64,000 bases of DNA from assembly GCA_001600415.1 (NCBI GenBank), contig BCJX01000014.1:591779-655778 (forward strand), in the 5' to 3' direction. Of the stretch, positions 32,668-42,988 are shown in pieces (the stretch's first letter is position 1; each line of letters begins with the position of its first letter). The notes below the pieces were generated by a model. That model did not search any database. It was not told the DNA's origin and saw only the letters and a list, made by a program, of their open reading frames with translations. This DNA comes from Pascua guehoae (Eukaryota > Basidiomycota > Tremellomycetes > Trichosporonales > Trichosporonaceae). The translations under genes were made by a program, and so were the position numbers.

Positions 32668-33819
32668 TCACAGCGCCCCGTGCGCACTCACCACTGCCTC
32701 AAGCTCCATATCTCCTGGTTTGAGCGTTGCAGCGTACTCCTCCCGACTGCGGATGCGGATACTCTGCACAAGCTCGTCTGCAATTTCACGGTGTCGGCGG
32801 GTATCGCACTCGAGGTAGAGCTGGGTCTTTACGAGGTCCAAAAAGTCGTCGACGGATATCTCACGCGCCGGGAGGTCGACGAGGGTACACGTTGGCGCCG
32901 TGCGCCAGCCATGGAGCGTGGGCCGAAAGTGGTTGACGAGACCCCTGGCGATGAGTGGCCAGGTATTGGGTGGTGTTCCGACCTGGTTGCTGGGTGGTTT
33001 CTCCTTTGGGGCATCGAGGCATGTAAAGATGTAGACGACCTCGTCGGTGCTCACCTCGCGGACCATGACGTCTACGGGCCCCGCGTGAGTAATGTGAACG
33101 TTTGAGACGAGTTTGGGAAAGTGGCGCGAAAACCCCACGCCGCCGATACCGCCACCTCGGTCCTCGTTGTCCTTTGCGGTCGGAGAGAGGGGGAAGAGGA
33201 CAACACGGGGCGCGGTGGGCCAGCACCGCCAGTGCTCGGTGGGCGCCAGCGCGAGTCGGAGGGTCTGGACGTGCGTGAGTGTCTGCCATCCCCATTCAAA
33301 GGAATAGACGGCCCCGCGCAGGTCGAGGACGCGGACAAACGACAGCAAACGGGCGCACGCGAGGCGTTCTGTCCACCCGCGCCGCGCGAGCATGGCTCGC
33401 GGGTGCGGGCTCCAGTCGGCTTCCCACCCCTCATAGTCCCTCGGCGGGAAAAAGGGCAGCTCACAGCCCCCGCCCGCACGCGTCGTGATGGCATTCTCTC
33501 GCCCCGCATCCGTCCCGCTGACGACAATGTGCTCGAAGGCCAACCGGTCGACGAATTCGCGGTATGCCCGGCACGTCGAGCGGAGGACAGCCCAGCTGGC
33601 TGGGTGCGATGCGATGGCCTCGAGAATGTGCGGATATGCAGACGAGTCGATGCGGGCCGCCGCGGGGTGCGACGCGAGGGGATGCTTAGAAGGCGGTGCT
33701 GCGTTTTCGGCTTTGGCTTCTTTAGCACCCATCAGCTTTTGCTCCAGATCGACTGTAAAGCACCGGCGCTCACCCTTGTCTCCGACAGTGTTGCTTTCGC
33801 CGTTCAAATCTGCCGCCAT
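32668..33819 (-). CDS. F-box-like tandem family protein, paralogue 4 (diverged tail)
   Basis: A 383-aa uninterrupted frame from the ATG at 33819. An upstream GTG at 33903 would add 28 residues but is not preferred. N-terminal block: SAYPHILEAIASHPASWAVL, then RSTCRAYREFVDRLAFEHIV. The middle blocks are VRVLDLRGAVYS, LVSNVHITH and VVYIFTCLDAPKE, followed by CTLVDLPAREISVDDF. The C-terminal tail that the other four share is weakened here to IRIRSREEYAATLKPGDM and lacks the final Glu-Thr. It is closest to paralogue 5 at the N-terminus (the same SAYPHI and PASW). Function unknown. Confidence 0.78.
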   Translation of the reverse strand: MAADLNGESNTVGDKGERRCFTVDLEQKLMGAKEAKAENAAPPSKHPLASHPAAARIDSSAYPHILEAIASHPASWAVLRSTCRAYREFVDRLAFEHIVVSGTDAGRENAITTRAGGGCELPFFPPRDYEGWEADWSPHPRAMLARRGWTERLACARLLSFVRVLDLRGAVYSFEWGWQTLTHVQTLRLALAPTEHWRCWPTAPRVVLFPLSPTAKDNEDRGGGIGGVGFSRHFPKLVSNVHITHAGPVDVMVREVSTDEVVYIFTCLDAPKEKPPSNQVGTPPNTWPLIARGLVNHFRPTLHGWRTAPTCTLVDLPAREISVDDFLDLVKTQLYLECDTRRHREIADELVQSIRIRSREEYAATLKPGDMELEAVVSAHGAL

Positions 33820-34149
33820 GATGAGCAAGTATTGTTGAGAGAGCAAATGCAGGCGCAGGCGCGGTTTGGGATGGTGAGATCGCACGCATTTGTTTGAAAG
33901 CACCAGCCTGCAATGACGTCACCGTGGAACCCACAACGACAAACAATGAGACACCAGTTGGGCCTGGACTGCTTCCAGGGTGCCTAGAGAGAAACCTCTC
34001 GGCGAGCTGTCACTCTACGGTACTACAGCACCCATTATTGCTTACATCTATAGTACATGAGGTTGTCGTGGCGAGGATCCTGTACCACATCGCAAGTGCC
34101 TCCTCTACAGGAGCAATCCCATACAACCGCCGGTCCCCTCTGCCACCCT

Positions 34150-35226
34150 TCAATACCCCTGCTTCGTCTCAAAGTCGTACTCGCTCTCTCCAACCTGCGC
34201 CCGATACTCGTCGTGGGAGAGAAACACGAGGTCTTCGAGGACGCGGTCGACAAACCCCACTCGGTCGTGTTTGTCACTGTGGTAGCTTTCGAGGTGGCAC
34301 CGGAGCTGGGCGACGAAAATGTCTTGTTGGGAAGCGCCATGCTCCCAAATCCCATTGTGCCCGACGTCGCACAGATTGAGGTCGACATTGGTGGTTGGAA
34401 AGCCGACGACGATACGCCTCTGGCGGTCCGAAGTGTCATACTCGTCATTATTGGCCGTGCTGAGGACAATGTGCGACAAAAAGTCGTACCACTGAGTGCG
34501 GAAGCGCCGGAGCTCGTGCTCGCACAGCTGCACGGGAGAACGTCCCGATGCAGGGGTTGTACTGGTGCGATTGCCGTTGATACACCACAGTGGACACTCT
34601 GGGTGGGGCTCGACTCCTTCGTGGAAGACGTATACAAACTCGTCCGCGAGCACAATGTCGTCCTTCGTGAATGGGAGATCGGGGTCGAATGTGAATCGTG
34701 GCCCCCACCGAGGCGAGCACGCGACGTTGGTCACCGCCTTGCCTATAGGCCTCAGGAATACGGCAACGACATCGCTCTCGACGCCCATAGACGGTGGAAA
34801 TGAGACAATCTTGGTGGTGGCTTTCAGGCAGGTGTCGTTAAAGACTGCTCGCTGCAGTTCGCTTCCGAAACATCGCACCGCATCGATATCGGATAAGAGG
34901 TTGATCAGTGCCTTCGTCTCATGGTATTCGTAGTCGCCGTGGATGTCAATGATGCGGACGTGCTTCAGAAGACGTGCGAGCGTGTCCTTGACATCCGAGG
35001 GCCCAGACCGCGCCCAGTCGCGTGGCGGAGAGCGGGGTATTGGGAGAGGAGAGTAGGGCGAGGTTACAGTCGAGTTGAAGACGATGTGCCGAAACATGCG
35101 CGCATCCGCCTGCTCGCGATAGTAGCGCGAGGTCTGTCGAAGCGCAAGCCATGAGGCTGGATAGGATAGAATGAGCTCGACGATGTGGGGGTAGGCGGAG
35201 TGGTCGAGTGCAGACCGATCCGTCAT
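34150..35226 (-). CDS. F-box-like tandem family protein, paralogue 5
   Basis: A 358-aa uninterrupted frame from the ATG at 35226. The N-terminal block is SAYPHIVELILSYPASWLAL, then RQTSRYYREQADARMFRHIV, and it starts only seven residues after the Met. The middle has VRIIDIHGDYEY, AVTNVACSP and EFVYVFHEG. The tail LVFLSHDEYRAQVGESEY plus DFETKQGY keeps the family consensus. GC content is a little lower than in paralogues 1-3. Function unknown; the F-box assignment is tentative. Confidence 0.8.
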   Translation of the reverse strand: MTDRSALDHSAYPHIVELILSYPASWLALRQTSRYYREQADARMFRHIVFNSTVTSPYSPLPIPRSPPRDWARSGPSDVKDTLARLLKHVRIIDIHGDYEYHETKALINLLSDIDAVRCFGSELQRAVFNDTCLKATTKIVSFPPSMGVESDVVAVFLRPIGKAVTNVACSPRWGPRFTFDPDLPFTKDDIVLADEFVYVFHEGVEPHPECPLWCINGNRTSTTPASGRSPVQLCEHELRRFRTQWYDFLSHIVLSTANNDEYDTSDRQRRIVVGFPTTNVDLNLCDVGHNGIWEHGASQQDIFVAQLRCHLESYHSDKHDRVGFVDRVLEDLVFLSHDEYRAQVGESEYDFETKQGY

Positions 35227-35591
35227 TGTGTCGACTGAAGGTTAGGCGTCAAGGACAGCGAAGAGGAGTTAAACGTACGCGGGGACAATGTGAGCGTTCG
35301 AGTTAGACTGTGACTCGGAAAGGGGGGGGGGGGTCAACTGGTGTAACTGGCGAACATGAACAAGGTCTGTCAGGTAGAGGGAAGAATACCGTGGGTGACC
35401 GTGTGCACAGATGTTGTGGTGGCGAGGCCCCGTTGTTGACTCAGGGACGCCACCAATGCGGGGGAACGCGGGGGGACAGCTGGGGCTCCACGTTTGCAAA
35501 CAGAAAGATAGAGGACATCCATGACGATCAATCCACCCCAACAGGAACACCTCTCCTCTCTCTTCTCCATGCTCAACATGCTTAACGGCAG
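35227..35591. other. Upstream of paralogue 5, no gene seen
   Basis: Contains a G9-10 run near 35322-35331 and the presumed promoter of paralogue 5. Confidence 0.35.
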
Positions 35592-36060
35592 ATTAACGAC
35601 CGGTACCTCGTTGGCAAGGCTGCCGCCAACGACTACTGCATGTCAGTCACACTGCTGTGGTACCTCGGGCTGTACACAAAGTTGAACCCGCGACTGGCCA
35701 TGTCCCGGTGCCTTCAAAACTGCAACGAGAGCTGGTACTTGAGCGCCTTCTCATGTGCAGGGACACCACGCTGCTTGACGTCCCTTGTCGCCTATACTGG
35801 CACCATCTCTACTAACCCAAATAACCATTGTTTGACGGCTGCAGTGGACAGACAGGATTGACGCGCAGCACATGCCCACTCACTTTCGACTTGTACGCCA
35901 CCAAGCTATTTTCAGCCCAACCACCCCACCACCAGACGTCGTTCCACATGGATCCCATCATCTATCGTATGCGAATCGTCCATAACGGCCTTGTCCGTGA
36001 GGATGGAGGGACGTGCACACTCCACTTGAGCACACCATTGACAGGTCTGTATCGGAATTT
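35592..36060 (+). pseudogene. Two-exon relic of an unknown gene
   Basis: An acceptor-like CAG at 35589 opens a 56-codon frame with natural composition (INDRYLVGKAAANDYC, TLLWYLGLYTKLNP, MSRCLQNCNESWYLSAFSC). After an intron-like stretch ending GGCTGCAG (about 35843) a second frame gives FHMDPIIYRMRIVHNGLV and EDGGTCTLHLSTPLT. No start codon or continuous product was found. The first exon is Cys-rich in the manner of secreted domains, but no family is certain. Confidence 0.35.
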
Positions 36061-36148
36061 GAGCTCTCGTGGTGGGGAGAATACAGCGAGAGAGCCGCCT
36101 ACGGTTGCTCTGTCCCCATCATACCCACGGCCAACTGCGGTGGCTCTC

Positions 36149-36240
36149 GGACGGCCCCCTCCTGCGGGGGGCGGGGGCCGTCCTGGAGTGTGCTGGGGGG
36201 GTTGTGGTGGGTCGGCCCGCCAGGACTGCATGGGCAGGCT
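36149..36240 (+). repeat. Two-hairpin GC-rich element, copy D
   Basis: The left hairpin GGACGGCCCCC ... GGGGGCCGTCC is perfect over 11 pairs. The right block (GGGTCGGCCCGCC ... GGGCAGGCT) is decayed. It lies about 920 bp beyond the start of paralogue 5. Confidence 0.78.
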
Positions 36241-36700
36241 CCCCAAGCCTGAAAACTGCCGAGGACCGTTGACTGTGCTTCAGAAGGCCAGAGACATGGT
36301 TTAAAGCAGCCTTTCGGGAGAAAGACGTCCTTTCACCCCTCGCATCGCTCATTTTCCTTTCACGTTGAGTTCTTTGTGGTCTTCCCTTCCGCCGCCCTGT
36401 CCCCGACAGCCACTCCCCGCAACGTCATGGAGACGCCCGTCGACCGGCCGTCACCTTGGGGCCCCAAGACCGTGGCAAGTTGATTCAGTTTAGAACACAG
36501 CTTAATCATGTCTGGTTGGACGTATTGTTCAGCTAAGGCTGGTTCATCACTTGGTAAGTACAGGTGGTTCATGAGCAGGATGTGGCTCTAGATGGGAATG
36601 GAACCGAAGCCGTATGTTTGTCGTGTTTGGGGCCTGGTCTCCACACGTGGCTAGGACACGAGGAGGATCTCGGTGCTATGCTCTGGGTGGTGGGTTTCTT

Positions 36701-36803
36701 GGACGGCCTTCACTCCCAGGCGGAGGGGACCGTCCTGGTGTATGTTTGTTTGTGTGGCAGATAGAGTCGGAGCGGTGGGTTGGCCCGCCGGGGGCGGGCC
36801 TTA
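36701..36803 (+). repeat. Two-hairpin GC-rich element, copy E
   Basis: The left hairpin is GGACGGCC ... GGACCGTCC. The right block TTGGCCCGCCGGGGGCGGGC plus CTTA has arms GGCCCGCC/GGCGGGCC, perfect over eight pairs. This is the best right half in the window. It is in the same orientation as copy D, 460 bp away. Confidence 0.78.
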
Positions 36804-37526
36804 GGTTTGAGACAGGTTGGCCGGCGTGTTACCGCCTGCGACACAAAGGTTCGTGAGCGGCGCAGGGATACTGAGGCATACGACTGCTCCAGCCTTTCTA
36901 CTGCTGCTGAGATGCTGGTCGCCCGAACCTCACCCTGCGCCGCCACCAATGCTCACGAGCCTTTGCGACGCTGGCTGTACCTGCTAAGGACTCGGCCCAG
37001 CCCCAGTCTACTTTGAAGGTTGCCCACGTGTCCACAATGCAGAGTGTGCCCATGTGGGTGTCAACGACGAGAGATCGGCCAACAACGGCAGCATCGGCGG
37101 CCGATAAGCAGTAGTCCAGTTGGGTGCTAAATCGAGCGCGCCAAGTCCCGTGATAGCCCGCTCGTGCCCTCATGAGCTGAGCTGTGCCGGTACGACGCGT
37201 GCTCGCTGCTATCGAGTCTGTCCTGTGTAGATAAAGAGAAGGGAAACTCAATCGCGAACTAACCACGTCCTGCACGCGCTCGTTTGCGCTTATCCTCCCA
37301 CCTTGCCCTGGCTCTCAACTTCACCGGTTCTCAATAATTTACGTCTGAAGCTTGTTGGCGACGATTCTGCGTGCACCCAGCGAAACGCCCCTCATAGTGG
37401 CCAGTGGCGAGGCTAACTCCTGAACCAACTGGTGGGTGAGATGAACATCGCCAGCCCAACACCTTCTGCCCAGTAGTAGCAATGACAACACTAGCCATGA
37501 CACTGTTTGGCAGGTTGAGTTGGAAG
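36804..37526. other. Intergenic, no gene seen
   Basis: Only short overlapping frames; no motif or splice pattern. Confidence 0.35.
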
Positions 37527-37560
37527 GTGGGTTGGCCCGCTGGTGGCGGGCCTTAATTTT
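37527..37560 (+). repeat. Two-hairpin element, right-half copy
   Basis: GGTGGGTTGGCCCGCTGGTG followed by GCGGGCCTTAATTTT matches the right half of copy E. No left hairpin is found upstream. Confidence 0.6.
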
Positions 37561-39141
37561 CCCCAACCTACTCCACAAAGAGCCCCATCAGCGGTTCCGT
37601 TCGCTTCCACTTCTCCAGACCTACGAGCTAACGCGCATTCACAGAAGCTGCTTCAGTCGCTCGGAGCTTGGCGACATGCTCGGCGCGGCTACTGATCATA
37701 ACATAACCTGGACGGGCGAACAAGACGTCATAGCGGCGCTCCCCCCGAGTGGCCCCAGCTTGCCAACATGGCTAGTAACCAAATTATTAGTGGGGCATGG
37801 GCGGGGCTCTTTTCCAACAGCGAACAAGGCACAAACAAAAGTGGATGGCCCCATGGGGGCCGTATTTGACCCGCGGACCAGTGCAGCGACTGAACCGCGG
37901 CACGTATCGGAACTCAGACTTGCATGCTGGTATTGTGTGATCTTTCGGCATCTGCTTTAGGACCAAAAGAAAGGAAACAAGCTAGAAGGTGGTCGTGTGC
38001 CAGGGGTTGGTAAGAGGACCATGGAGGTGGTTAATTGAAGGGGGTGAACTTGTAGGCAGTTTGTTTCGGCAAAAACCCCGACTGGGATCTCACGCCTGGT
38101 GAGTGGAGGGGGGATGGTTGACGAAATGAAGTGCAACCGTCATTTTAGCCAAACAGGAGTGGGCAGCTGGGCAGGCCAGGAGGACAGGAGCCCAGGAACA
38201 ATAACCGGCCCCGCGGCCAAAAAGTGGACCCACATGGTGCATACAGGGTGCAACAGGGCGGAACAAGGGGTGTCATGTGCTCCACATGGTCCCAAACGAC
38301 CACACTTTTTTTAGCTCCACATGGTGCATTTGGCTCGGCACGAGCCATTGGCCATTGGCCATTGGACTTGTAACACCTTTGCTCTCGTGCGCTCTGACTG
38401 CCGGCCCCAGCCCTGGAGGTGCATAGGCGGGCCAGGCGCGGGCCCAAGTTTGCATGAAGCCAATCGCTCACGTCCGCCGGCCAGGAGGCCAAAACTATCA
38501 CCATGCTGGCTCAAGTGCTTGGCGCCTGATCCGGCGGCATGTGCACCCTCGCCAAGCCAGTATGCTTATACCGCAGACGGTATACATCACAGTGGCCCAT
38601 GCGAGCGGGTGCGACACCTGCAGGGTGTGGCGATCCCTCACCGAGGCGAAGAGCCAACAATGTACAAGTCTTCTGCAAGATCCGGACATGAACTGGTGCG
38701 ATCCGCATCGGCGTGCACGCGGTGACAGCAAACCGGTCCTGAGTTTGCTATCATCAACCTCTGGTGGCTTACGACCCAAACCTTACCAGGCACAGGGGCC
38801 AAGCCAAACAAAGCATGTGACGGCTTTGCCCACAGGCGATCCCGCGCGCAACCTCCGTGACCTCTCGGGCGGAACACTTTACTTTGCACGCTTATTCCTC
38901 CTCCCACCCCTAGCCCATCACTTTGCCGCTCTGCTGCAAAGCATGCTAGACCAACAGCCTGGGCCCCCCCTTCTGACACCTCGTCTCTCTCCTATCGGCG
39001 GCTCTCGCCGGTGCACCCTGGCGCTCCGTGTCGTAAACTCAAAAACCCCACAGCGCTAACCGCTAGACCCCTCACTTAAAAGGCTCACAGTGATCACAAG
39101 TCGCATCACAAGACCCCACCCACCACACTCATTTCTACAAC
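37561..39141. other. Intergenic and promoter of the peptide transporter
   Basis: No gene supported. At 38341-38366 GGCCATTGGCCATTGG-type triplication occurs, and at 38400-38450 there is a further decayed two-hairpin-like block (CCGGCCCCAGCCCTGG, then GGCGGGCCAGGCGCGGGCCC). The final 100 bp are AC-rich and lead to the ATG at 39142. Confidence 0.4.
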
Positions 39142-41172
39142 ATGACGTCCCACCAACAGGACACTGAGAAGGCCTACGAACAGGATGCCCAGGCTCCTTA
39201 CAAGGCCGGCAAGGACGAAACGCCGGCGGGTGTGTCTGTCCACGGCGCCGACCACACGGACCCCCAGCTTGTCCCGACAGAGGAGGAAATGCACACCCTC
39301 CGCAAGATTCCCGCTGGCATGCCGTGAGTCTTGGCGCATCAGTGGCAAGCGCATAGTGTGCTGACCAAGCATAGTATCGCCGCCCTGGCCATGTGTCTGA
39401 TCGAGTTCGCCGAGCGTGCGTCCTACTACGGTACCAAGACGCCATTCAACAACTTTATCAACAACCCTCTCCCCCCGGGAGGTAACGGAGCCGGTGCGGT
39501 CGCCCCCGGCGCCGCCGGTGTCGAGCAGAGTGCCGGTGCCCTCGGTTTGGGCTCGGTGTCGGCATCTGCCCTCACCCAGATGTTCAACTTCCTTGCCTAC
39601 GTTATCCCCATCTACGGTGGTATTGTGGCCGACAACCAGTGGGGCCGTTTCAAGACCATTTGCGTCGGTACTGCTGTCGGCGCCTTTGCCCACGTCATTC
39701 TCGTCATTCCCGCCATCCCCCAGGTCCTCGCCCACCCCAACGCTGCCCTCGGTGTCTTCATCGTCTCGATCCTTATCCTCGCGTTTGCCGCCGGCTTCAT
39801 CAAGCCATGCCTTGGCCCCCTCCTTTGTGACCAGAGCCCCGTCAAGGAGCCCACCATCCACCACACCAAGAAGGGCGAGCGTGTCATCATCGACCCCCAG
39901 ACCACCGTCTCTCGCTACCTCCTCATCTTCTACATGTGTATCAACATTGGCGCCCTCTTCCAGATGGCTACCCAGTACTCTGCCCGTCTCGTCGGTTTCT
40001 GGCTCGCCTACTTGCTGCCAGGTATCCTCTAGTGAGTCAAAAATAGCTACAATCGCCCACAGCCAAACACGTGCTAACGCTATCCAGCATGGTCATGCCT
40101 CCCGTTCTCTGGTTCTGCTCGTCTCGCCTGGTCAAGCAGCCTCCTCAGGGTAGTGTCGTGCCCGACGCCATGCGTGTCCTCAAGCTCTGCATGGCCAACG
40201 GCGGATGGGTCAAGATGGGCCGCGGTGGCCAGCCATGGTGGGACAAGGCCAAGCCTTCCTACATCCGCGAGCGTGACGGCGACGTCGACACGACGGCCGT
40301 CCACTGGGACGACAAGTTTGTCGACGAGGTCCGCGCGACCTTCAACGCATGCGCCGTCTTCATGCTTATCCCCATCTTCCAACTCGCCGACGCCGCATCG
40401 GTCGGTCTCGGTAACATTCTCAACGACATGTCGGTCCCTATGCGCAAGGACGGTCTCCCCAACGATCTCCTCAACAACTTCAACTCGATCTGTGAGTAGG
40501 GCCTTGGAGGTTTTTGCCTTGGGAGTTTTGTTTGCTAATGTCAGCTATCATTGTCTTCGGTCCCATTCTCTCGTACTGGGTGTACCCCTTCTTCATCAAG
40601 ATCGGCTACCCCATCAAGCCCATGATGCGCATGTTCATTGGCTTCATCCTCGCCACCATCGGCTGTGTCTTTGGCGCCATCGTGCAGGACCGCATCTACA
40701 AGACCTCGGCCTGTGGCAAGTTTGCCACCCACTGCCCGACTGTTACCAACGTCTCGCTCTGGTGGCAGATGGCCGTCATTATCCCTCCCTCCGTTGGCGA
40801 GCTCTTCGTCAACGTCACCGGTTACGAGCTTGCCTACACCCGCTCGCCCGCACGCATGAAGGGTCTCGTCTACTCTCTCTCTCTTTTCAACACGGCCATT
40901 GCTGCCGCCATCTCTCTCGCCTGTTCTGCGGCCCTCACCGACCCCAACCTCGTTATTGCCTGGATCGTGCTTGCCTGCGCCTCGTTCGTCTGCGCCTTCG
41001 TCTTCCCCACCTACTTCCGCAACCTCGACAACTTCGAGTTCAAGTGGTCTGACGAGGAGCGCGCTATTCTTACGCGCAGGGAGTCCAGGGTGAGTTTAAT
41101 GCGGCATACAACCCCAAACACAGCAAGTGCTAACTCTATTCTCAGCTCAGCACCGACGAGGAAAAGTACTGA
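39142..41172 (+). CDS. PTR2: Proton-coupled oligopeptide transporter (POT/PTR2 family)
   Basis: Five exons: 39142-39323, 39375-40031, 40088-40491, 40545-41089 and 41146-41172. All are in phase, giving 604 aa. A hydrophilic N-terminal tail of about 60 residues precedes the first helix. POT signatures are visible: CLIEFAERASYYG (the ExxER-type motif of helix 1), GGIVADNQWGRFKTI between helices 2 and 3, and FYMCINIGALFQ later. The hydrophobicity pattern fits 12 membrane helices with a long central cytosolic loop (VLKLCMANGGWVKMG to VDEVRATFNACAVF). These plasma-membrane proteins import di- and tripeptides with protons. The last exon encodes only LSTDEEKY. The family assignment is firm; the gene symbol follows the yeast family member. 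Confidence 0.93.
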
Positions 41173-42988
41173 GCCGTTTTTCCGTTTAAGGTTGTTTAGT
41201 AAGAGCACAAATCATTTCAGTAATCGCACCGGTCAACCAAAGTAGTTTGTCTTTTGAGGTTTGGGAAGGAACAACTGTTCTGTACTGTACAAATGAAGAG
41301 ACATGCATACTGGTAATTCAAGACTATCGAGGTAGCAGGCACCCACGGTTGACCGTCTTGGCATCCCGCTCGTAACTGGAATGACGCTGTCCGTTACCCG
41401 CCTCCCAGCTGACCACCTGGCATGGGTGTGTGGTCAATGGGCTGCTGACCTGTCACGAAGCGGGGAAGAAGCAAGGTTTGCAAAACTTGGGACCTCTCCT
41501 CGAAGCCACTCCGCAAAGTCGCGCGGGCTTAGCATGTCGTCTGACGATTTGAAAACTTGGGGCCTCTCCCGGAAGCCCGCCAAGTAGAGGTTTACAGCAC
41601 CAGGTTGATGTCATTATTATTCTGTATCCTTGGCGTCATTTAGGTCGTGACTGCCTGGCGGTTTCGGATGTGTGGAGCTTGTCGAGCCCAGCGACCTCGG
41701 TTCTCTTCACCTCTTCTCAGAAGCGCACAGACGATAAATTCCAACAACGCCCATGATCTACCTTATAGTCTCGGATGAGTGGAGCTTGCCTGACACCATC
41801 CAGTGTCCTTTGTCATTCTCCACCTCTTTTCAACCGCGCAGAGCCCAGAAATTCCAGCAACGTACATCAACTACTTCTTAATTGCATCCCGTTCTCCATC
41901 ACAACCACCCAAGGAGCATTGCTGCCATCAATGCTCTGCCCGTAGACTCGTTGCTGAGGCTCACACGAACGTGCCGTTGATCTCTTACGACACAACTCGG
42001 GCTGGACTGTTCCTGCCCGCTATCTGTGACGCCATGTCGGTATCCAAACAAGGTGTCTAACAAGTCTCACTCTTTATCGGCAAGGGCGGAAGGAATGCAC
42101 AGCGCGGGAGCGCCCGTGTGGCTGGAGTTCGGGTCGTGACAAGCCAGACCGAAACTATAATTCTTCTTGTATTTCGCTTGGAGGTTATGCCCCCATTGCT
42201 CCATGTACACGTGCGCTTTTGGTTCCAGTAATCGATACCCAGGTACCGTCTATGGCTCGTTGTGTCAAAGTGTTGCTGCTGCTGGACAAAGGTGATACAA
42301 TAGAGTACATGTAGCAGGCGCGCATAAGTAGTTGATAGAGGAGTTGGGCAGCAGGAGAACACGAAGCACTACAGTAGGGGTGAAATGCCACACGGACGGC
42401 CATGTCCGATGGTGGACATGGCCCGATTGGAACCATTTGTCCCGCATCAAACAAGGGAGCGATATGCTGGATGAAGCTGTACATACCACCACTCGTCATG
42501 CATGCATCACTCACAACAAGATCATGTCATCCTACACAGTACATGTACAGGACTGGTTAGTAGTAGTAGTGGGCGGTGCCCAGGTACGTGGCATATTAAT
42601 GTTTCTGTTCGGCAGCATTGTGCCGTGCAGTGGCCCGCCTTGCCGGAGCATTGAGTTTAACCATGGTCCGGCACATGTTCGGAAGTCGTGTTTCGGAATG
42701 TTGCCACATTCGGAACGTCACTGTTGGCCATGATGACCCCTCGTCGCTTCGCGCTTCGGCGCTTGCCACCCGTCCACGCGATCGCTTGCCACCCCATCGC
42801 ACCTCCATACCCCGACTCGCAACTGATACTTATCCAGGCCCAACACGCAACATGAACCATGCATGTCTTAAACTCTCACGCGCTCACGTACTTCGGGGAG
42901 CATTAAACATCTCCCTCGACATCACCATATCGTACACGCAAAGCTTATCGTTGACGCTGGAATTCCTCGCCCCAAGACATCCATCATC
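41173..42988. other. Intergenic, with two diverged tandem duplications
   Basis: No gene supported. AAAACTTGGGACCTCTCC at about 41478 recurs as AAAACTTGGGGCCTCTCC at about 41549. A larger duplication pairs 41661-41755 with 41770-41865 (shared GGATG.GTGGAGCTTG, CTCTTCACCTCTT or CTCCACCTCTTTTC, AAATTCCA.CAACG). A short leader with CATCACCATATCGTACACGC precedes the ATG at 42989. Confidence 0.45.

Noticed and set aside
33121..33897. 258-codon + strand frame opposite paralogue 4
   Set aside because: Antisense shadow; the - strand frame carries the family motifs.
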